Source: CAZCDS01 sp964497585
Lineage (GTDB): Bacteria; Desulfobacterota; Desulfomonilia; Desulfomonilales; Desulfomonilaceae
DNA length: 64,000 nt
Assembly (NCBI GenBank): GCA_964497585.1
Contig: CAZCDS010000007.1
Span: 62,001 to 126,000 of the forward strand
Direction of reading: 5' to 3'
The position numbers and the translations under genes were made by a program. The notes under the pieces are model-generated. The model was not told the DNA's origin, did no database searches, and was given only the letters and a program-made list of their open reading frames with translations. This document shows, piece by piece, positions 60,388 to 64,000 of the stretch. Positions within the stretch are counted from its first letter, which is position 1. Each line of letters starts with the position of its first letter.

Positions 60388-61615
60388 AGCGCAGCGCCTC
60401 CACCGGTTCCAGTCGGGCAGCACGTAACGAGGGATATATGGTTGCCAGGAAACAGATTGCCAGGGCGACTACACAGATGATCAGGACATCCGGTGCCTGT
60501 ACCGCGACCGGCAGCGTGTTTATGGTATAGACTTCCGTAGGCAGCTCAACTATGTGATAGCGAGCCAACAGAGCCGATCCGATCAATCCGAAGAGGGCTC
60601 CCAAAAAGGTCCCAACGACGCCCACGATCATGCCCTGAACCACGAAGACGCGCATGATACGCTCAGAAGTCGCACCGAGCGCTTTCAATATGGCAATATC
60701 GCGACTTTTCTCCACCACCATCATCGTCAGGGAAATGATGATGCTAAACGCGGCCACGAGCACAATGAAGGTCAGAATGATGAACATGGCAATCTTCTCG
60801 AGTCGCAATGCGCTGAAAAGATTCCTGTACATGCTCTTCCACGTTCTCGCCCAATAAGGGGCCCCCAGGATCTTTTCTATCCGCTGCGCGATGATCGGCG
60901 CACGATAAATATCATTCAGGGAAACCTCGATGCCTGTCACCCCCCGTCCCAATTCAAAGAACTTCTGCGCCTGAGACAAGGCCATGTACACGAGATTGGA
61001 GTCAAACTCGTACATGCCCGACTTGAAGATCCCCACAACCCTGAAGCTCTGCACCCGTGGTACTGCTCCGATGGGCGTGCGCTTGCCCTGAGGTGAAATC
61101 AGTTGCACCAGGTCACCGACTCTCAGGGAGTTGAGCCCCGCGAGTTCCTTGCCGACAATGATCCCTGGGTTCCCATTCTGGGACGAAGCAACATCTGACA
61201 GCTTCCCCTTGGTGAGGTACTTTGCAAGGGAAATCACCTTCCCCGCGGTCTTGGCATCTATCCCGCGCACGACCACACCTCGGACGCGTCCCCGTGCCGA
61301 CAGCATGCCCTGACCGTACACATAGGGCGTGGTCGCCTTGACGCCATCCAACTTCTCGATCCTGTCCATGAGCGAACGCCATCCAGTCATCGTGCGACTT
61401 GACTGGTTTAGTACCACGAGATGCGAAACGGTTCCCAGAATTTTCTCCGTCAGGTCGCGTTCAAAGCCGTTCATCACTCCCAGGACGATGATGAGCGTCA
61501 TGACCCCGAGCATGACGCCGAAAACACTAAAGGCACTGATAACGGAGATGAAGGCTTGTTTCCGTTTGGCCCTCATGTAGCGGAGCCCGATCTGAATCTC
61601 AAAGGGTATTCTCAT
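60380..61615 (-). CDS. lolC: Lipoprotein-release transporter permease LolC/LolE
   Basis: The 411-residue permease has the N-terminal membrane segment (VISAFSVFGVMLGVMTLIIV), a large periplasmic domain, and three C-terminal segments, plus the LolC/E pattern PFEIQIGLRYMRAKRKQAFI. Only one permease gene is present, so it probably works as a homodimer (LolF-like) with LolD. Its ATG overlaps the lysS stop by 1 nt. Confidence 0.92.
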   Translation of the reverse strand: MRIPFEIQIGLRYMRAKRKQAFISVISAFSVFGVMLGVMTLIIVLGVMNGFERDLTEKILGTVSHLVVLNQSSRTMTGWRSLMDRIEKLDGVKATTPYVYGQGMLSARGRVRGVVVRGIDAKTAGKVISLAKYLTKGKLSDVASSQNGNPGIIVGKELAGLNSLRVGDLVQLISPQGKRTPIGAVPRVQSFRVVGIFKSGMYEFDSNLVYMALSQAQKFFELGRGVTGIEVSLNDIYRAPIIAQRIEKILGAPYWARTWKSMYRNLFSALRLEKIAMFIILTFIVLVAAFSIIISLTMMVVEKSRDIAILKALGATSERIMRVFVVQGMIVGVVGTFLGALFGLIGSALLARYHIVELPTEVYTINTLPVAVQAPDVLIICVVALAICFLATIYPSLRAARLEPVEALRYE

Positions 61616-63123
61616 CAGACTTCCTGTTTTGGCCTCATATGCGGGAACAGGATAACATCTCGGATTGACTGAGAATTCGTCAGCAGCATCACGAGCCTGT
61701 CAATGCCGACCCCTTCGCCCGCCGCGGGCGGCATTCCATACTCGAGTGCCACGAGGAAATCTTCGTCCAGGTAGTGGGCTTCCTCGTCACCCGCTTCTCT
61801 CGCCCTAACCTGCTCCTCGAAGCGGCTGCGTTGATCGAGCGGATCGGTAAGTTCCGTGAAGGCGTTGGCAATCTCGCGGCCACAGATGTACAGCTCGAAT
61901 CTGTCGGTAACCGTTGGGTCGTCGTCGTTTCGACGGGCGAGCGGCGAAACCTCGACCGGATAGTTGTAGATGAAGATCGGTCCCCAGAGCTTCTCCTCGA
62001 CTATCGCATCGAATACGGCCATCCATAGCTTGCCCAGCGAGTCTTCCTTGCCCACGTCCAGATCCAGGTCCAGGGCCCTGAGGAACACCGTATGCCGGTC
62101 ATCGATCTCGTTTTCTCCCAAATCCGTATACTTGAGAATCGCTTGCCGTACCGTCATCCTCTCCCACGGAGTGGAAAAGTTGATGGTTCCGTTCCCGTAG
62201 GGAACGGTAAGGGTTCCTCCGATGTCGACCGCGAGCCCGGTGATCATCTCTTCGGTCAGGTCCATCAGATCTTGGTACGTCGCGTAGGCCTGATAGAACT
62301 CCAACATGGTGAACTCAGGATTGTGCTGCGTGGAGATCCCTTCATTGCGGAAATTCCTGTTTATCTCGAATACCCGGTCGAATCCTCCGACGAGAAGTCT
62401 CTTGAGATATAGCTCAGGAGCTATCCTGAGATAGAGATGCCGATCGAGCGAGTGATGATAGGTGGTGAAGGGCTTCGCGGTCGCGCCACCGGGAATCGTC
62501 TGCATCATGGGAGTCTCGACCTCAAGATACCCTCGATCTTCCAGGAAGTTGCGTATGTAACCCGTGATACGGCTTCTTCGTCGTACAATCTCTCTCACGT
62601 GGGGATTGACGATCAGATCGACATATCGTTGGCGGTAACGCGTCTCGACGTCGGTAAGGCCGTGCCATTTTTCAGGGAGCGGACGCAAAGACTTGGTGAG
62701 AAGCTTGAGTTCGCCGGCGAGCACGCTCAGTTCGCCGGTCCGAGTCTTGAAGGCTCCTCCTTTCACGCCCACGATGTCGCCAACATCCAGTTTCTTGACC
62801 AGCTTGTATTCGTCGGTCCCCAGAGTTTCCTTTCTCAGGTAGACCTGGAAATCGCCCGAGTTGTCCCTGAGCCTGAGAAACGAGGCTTTTCCGAAGACTC
62901 GCATGGCAATGATGCGCCCTGTCATAAAGACTTTCTCTTCGGTCTCTTCCGACCCTGCGCAGTCCGCGAACCTTTCCCTGAACTGCTCGGCGCTCGTATC
63001 GGGTGCGAACCCGGTCGTGAAGACAGGAACCCCAAGTTGCTCAAGATCTCGGATCTTGCGCAGGCGGGCCTCAAGCAGGCCGGAAGAGTGTTCTTCCTTG
63101 TCCTGTGATGAGGGTTGAGTCAA
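61615..63123 (-). CDS. lysS: Lysyl-tRNA synthetase, class II
   Basis: The 502-residue enzyme has an N-terminal OB-fold anticodon domain (TGRIIAMRVFGKASFLRLRD) and the class II catalytic motifs: motif 2 in FEINRNFRNEGIS and motif 3 in GEGVGIDRLVMLL. The start is TTG at 63123 with GAGGAG about 10 nt upstream. It heads the envelope gene string and overlaps lolC by 1 nt, an arrangement also known from other Deltaproteobacteria. Confidence 0.95.
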   Translation of the reverse strand: MTQPSSQDKEEHSSGLLEARLRKIRDLEQLGVPVFTTGFAPDTSAEQFRERFADCAGSEETEEKVFMTGRIIAMRVFGKASFLRLRDNSGDFQVYLRKETLGTDEYKLVKKLDVGDIVGVKGGAFKTRTGELSVLAGELKLLTKSLRPLPEKWHGLTDVETRYRQRYVDLIVNPHVREIVRRRSRITGYIRNFLEDRGYLEVETPMMQTIPGGATAKPFTTYHHSLDRHLYLRIAPELYLKRLLVGGFDRVFEINRNFRNEGISTQHNPEFTMLEFYQAYATYQDLMDLTEEMITGLAVDIGGTLTVPYGNGTINFSTPWERMTVRQAILKYTDLGENEIDDRHTVFLRALDLDLDVGKEDSLGKLWMAVFDAIVEEKLWGPIFIYNYPVEVSPLARRNDDDPTVTDRFELYICGREIANAFTELTDPLDQRSRFEEQVRAREAGDEEAHYLDEDFLVALEYGMPPAAGEGVGIDRLVMLLTNSQSIRDVILFPHMRPKQEV

Positions 63124-63429
63124 TGGTGACAGTCTCCTCTATCGTTCGCCAAATCCAGACCGGGTTTTTATCCTTTTTGTCCCAAAAAGTCAAGAGTGTC
63201 GCGCCATTCGGAGCGAGAGAGCAAAAGGATACCCTGTGTCATCTCCTGCTTTCGAGGGGGAGAAACAGACTCTCCCTCGAAGCGGAGTCCATCCTACGCA
63301 AACCGACAACGAGCGCACATGCCGGTGCACTCAAAGGCCCGGACTGCGGGTAAAGAAAAAAGAGGCCTTTTGGGCCCCTCTCCATCGGATATTCGCCTCG
63401 ACCTCGGGTGTTGGTGAGGGCCGACCCTT
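63124..63429. other. Gap between pilC-type gene and lysS
   Basis: Contains the minus-strand terminator of the pilC-type gene; a lysS promoter is expected but not clear. Confidence 0.4.
63351..63381 (-). terminator. Rho-independent terminator of the pilC-type gene
   Basis: On the minus strand AGAGGGGCC pairs with GGCCTCT (two bases bulged) around CAAAA, followed by TTTTTTCTTT. It lies 49 nt after the stop codon. Confidence 0.75.
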
Positions 63430-64000
63430 CTATTTCTTTTCGCCAGCGATCACCCCAGCCATGGAGAAGACGGGAAGATACATCGCAATAACCATTCCTC
63501 CGCACACGCCCCCCAGAAAGACGATCATGAGCGGTTCCATCAGCTGCGTCAACGCTTCCACCGCAGCGTCAACCTCCTCGTCGTAGAACTCCGAGATCTT
63601 GCTGAGCATAGCGTCCAGCGCGCCGGTTGCCTCACCGACGGCAATCATTCGGACAACCATTCCGGGAAAGATCCCCGTTTCCATGAGTGGTTCCGCAATC
63701 GTTCGACCCTCTGCGATTGCCAACCTGGTATTCATGATGGCTCGCTCGATGATCACGTTGCCCGCGGTCTTAGCGGTAATTTCCAGCGCGTCAAGGATGG
63801 GCACGCCACTGGAGATCATCGTGCCGAGTGTGGCGCAGAATCTCGCTATGGCCACTTTCCGCAAGAGATTACCGAGCACCGGTGCTCTCAATAGGGCGCG
63901 GTCCACCAGCTCTCTCCCCCGTGGCGTGCTCACAAACTTCTTGTACAGGAAGAAGAGTATGCCGACGACGACGAGCATGTGAATGACATACGACCGCATG
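63430..64000 (-). CDS. Type IV pilus / type II secretion inner-membrane protein PilC/GspF (partial)
   Basis: The frame enters from the right edge and ends at 63430. About 189 residues are visible, the C-terminal half of a T2SSF-type protein: a membrane segment (YVIHMLVVVGILFFLYKKF), the GspF domain (RFCATLGTMISSGVPILDAL, then GEATGALDAMLSKISEFYDE) and a final membrane segment (LMIVFLGGVCGGMVIAMYLP). It is a platform protein for pilus or pseudopilus assembly. Confidence 0.92.
   Translation of the reverse strand, partial: MRSYVIHMLVVVGILFFLYKKFVSTPRGRELVDRALLRAPVLGNLLRKVAIARFCATLGTMISSGVPILDALEITAKTAGNVIIERAIMNTRLAIAEGRTIAEPLMETGIFPGMVVRMIAVGEATGALDAMLSKISEFYDEEVDAAVEALTQLMEPLMIVFLGGVCGGMVIAMYLPVFSMAGVIAGEKK

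Overview
The window looks like chromosomal DNA from an anaerobic, Gram-negative deltaproteobacterium (Desulfobacterota, broadly Syntrophobacter/Desulfomonile-like). This is an inference from gene content: an LPS/Bam/Lol envelope cluster, a class III (anaerobic) ribonucleotide reductase, System II cytochrome c maturation (ResB/CcsA), a MOSC protein, and two genes that read through an in-frame TGA as selenocysteine. No 16S or other phylogenetic marker was tested.

Left part (1-9.8 kb): the tail of a TPR-like protein; a 1006-residue fusion of an EndoQ-like PHP endonuclease to a UvrD-type helicase that ends in a sliding-clamp-binding motif; a HigBA toxin-antitoxin pair sitting between that gene and a second, diverged copy of its 3' end; small hypothetical genes; an orphan HicB-like antitoxin; a short MoaE-like protein; a cyclic-nucleotide-binding protein; a TlpA-type thioredoxin; and an ArsR regulator. 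From 10.1 to 20 kb: an exported caspase-like protease carrying about 15 ankyrin repeats; a selenocysteine DsbA/FrnE-like protein with a SECIS-like hairpin; resB-ccsA; nagZ; and a short-chain dehydrogenase. From 18.9 to 22.8 kb on the minus strand: nrdD, a glutaredoxin-like gene, nrdG and a MaoC-like hotdog gene, headed by a promoter overlapping an NrdR box.

Middle (23-41.5 kb): a gene-poor stretch rich in small exported low-complexity proteins, two paralogous PilZ proteins, a membrane sulfatase-like enzyme, a twin-CX3C exported peptide, a selenocysteine rhodanese and several degenerate intergenic repeats. Two nearly identical 150-bp direct repeats (34.2 and 40.5 kb) bracket a glycerol-1-phosphate dehydrogenase-like gene and an exported TPR-CHAT protein.

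Right part (41.7-64 kb), nearly all on the minus strand: tRNA-Gly(GCC), a MOSC protein, an EF-G-like GTPase, a two-gene AAA ATPase plus subtilase unit matching the IetAS anti-phage system, and then an envelope-biogenesis supercluster transcribed as lysS-lolC-lolD-bamA-ompH-lpxD-lpxA-lpxI-msbA-lpxK-heptosyltransferase. Many junctions in that cluster overlap by 1-8 nt. lpxB, fabZ and the Kdo transferase gene, often found in similar clusters, are absent here. A partial pilC/gspF-type gene runs off the right edge.

The strongest leads are the EndoQ-helicase fusion with its displaced 3'-end copy, the two selenoproteins whose hairpins have matching geometry, the caspase-ankyrin and TPR-CHAT exported proteins, the IetAS pair, and the repeat-bracketed G1PDH/CHAT island.
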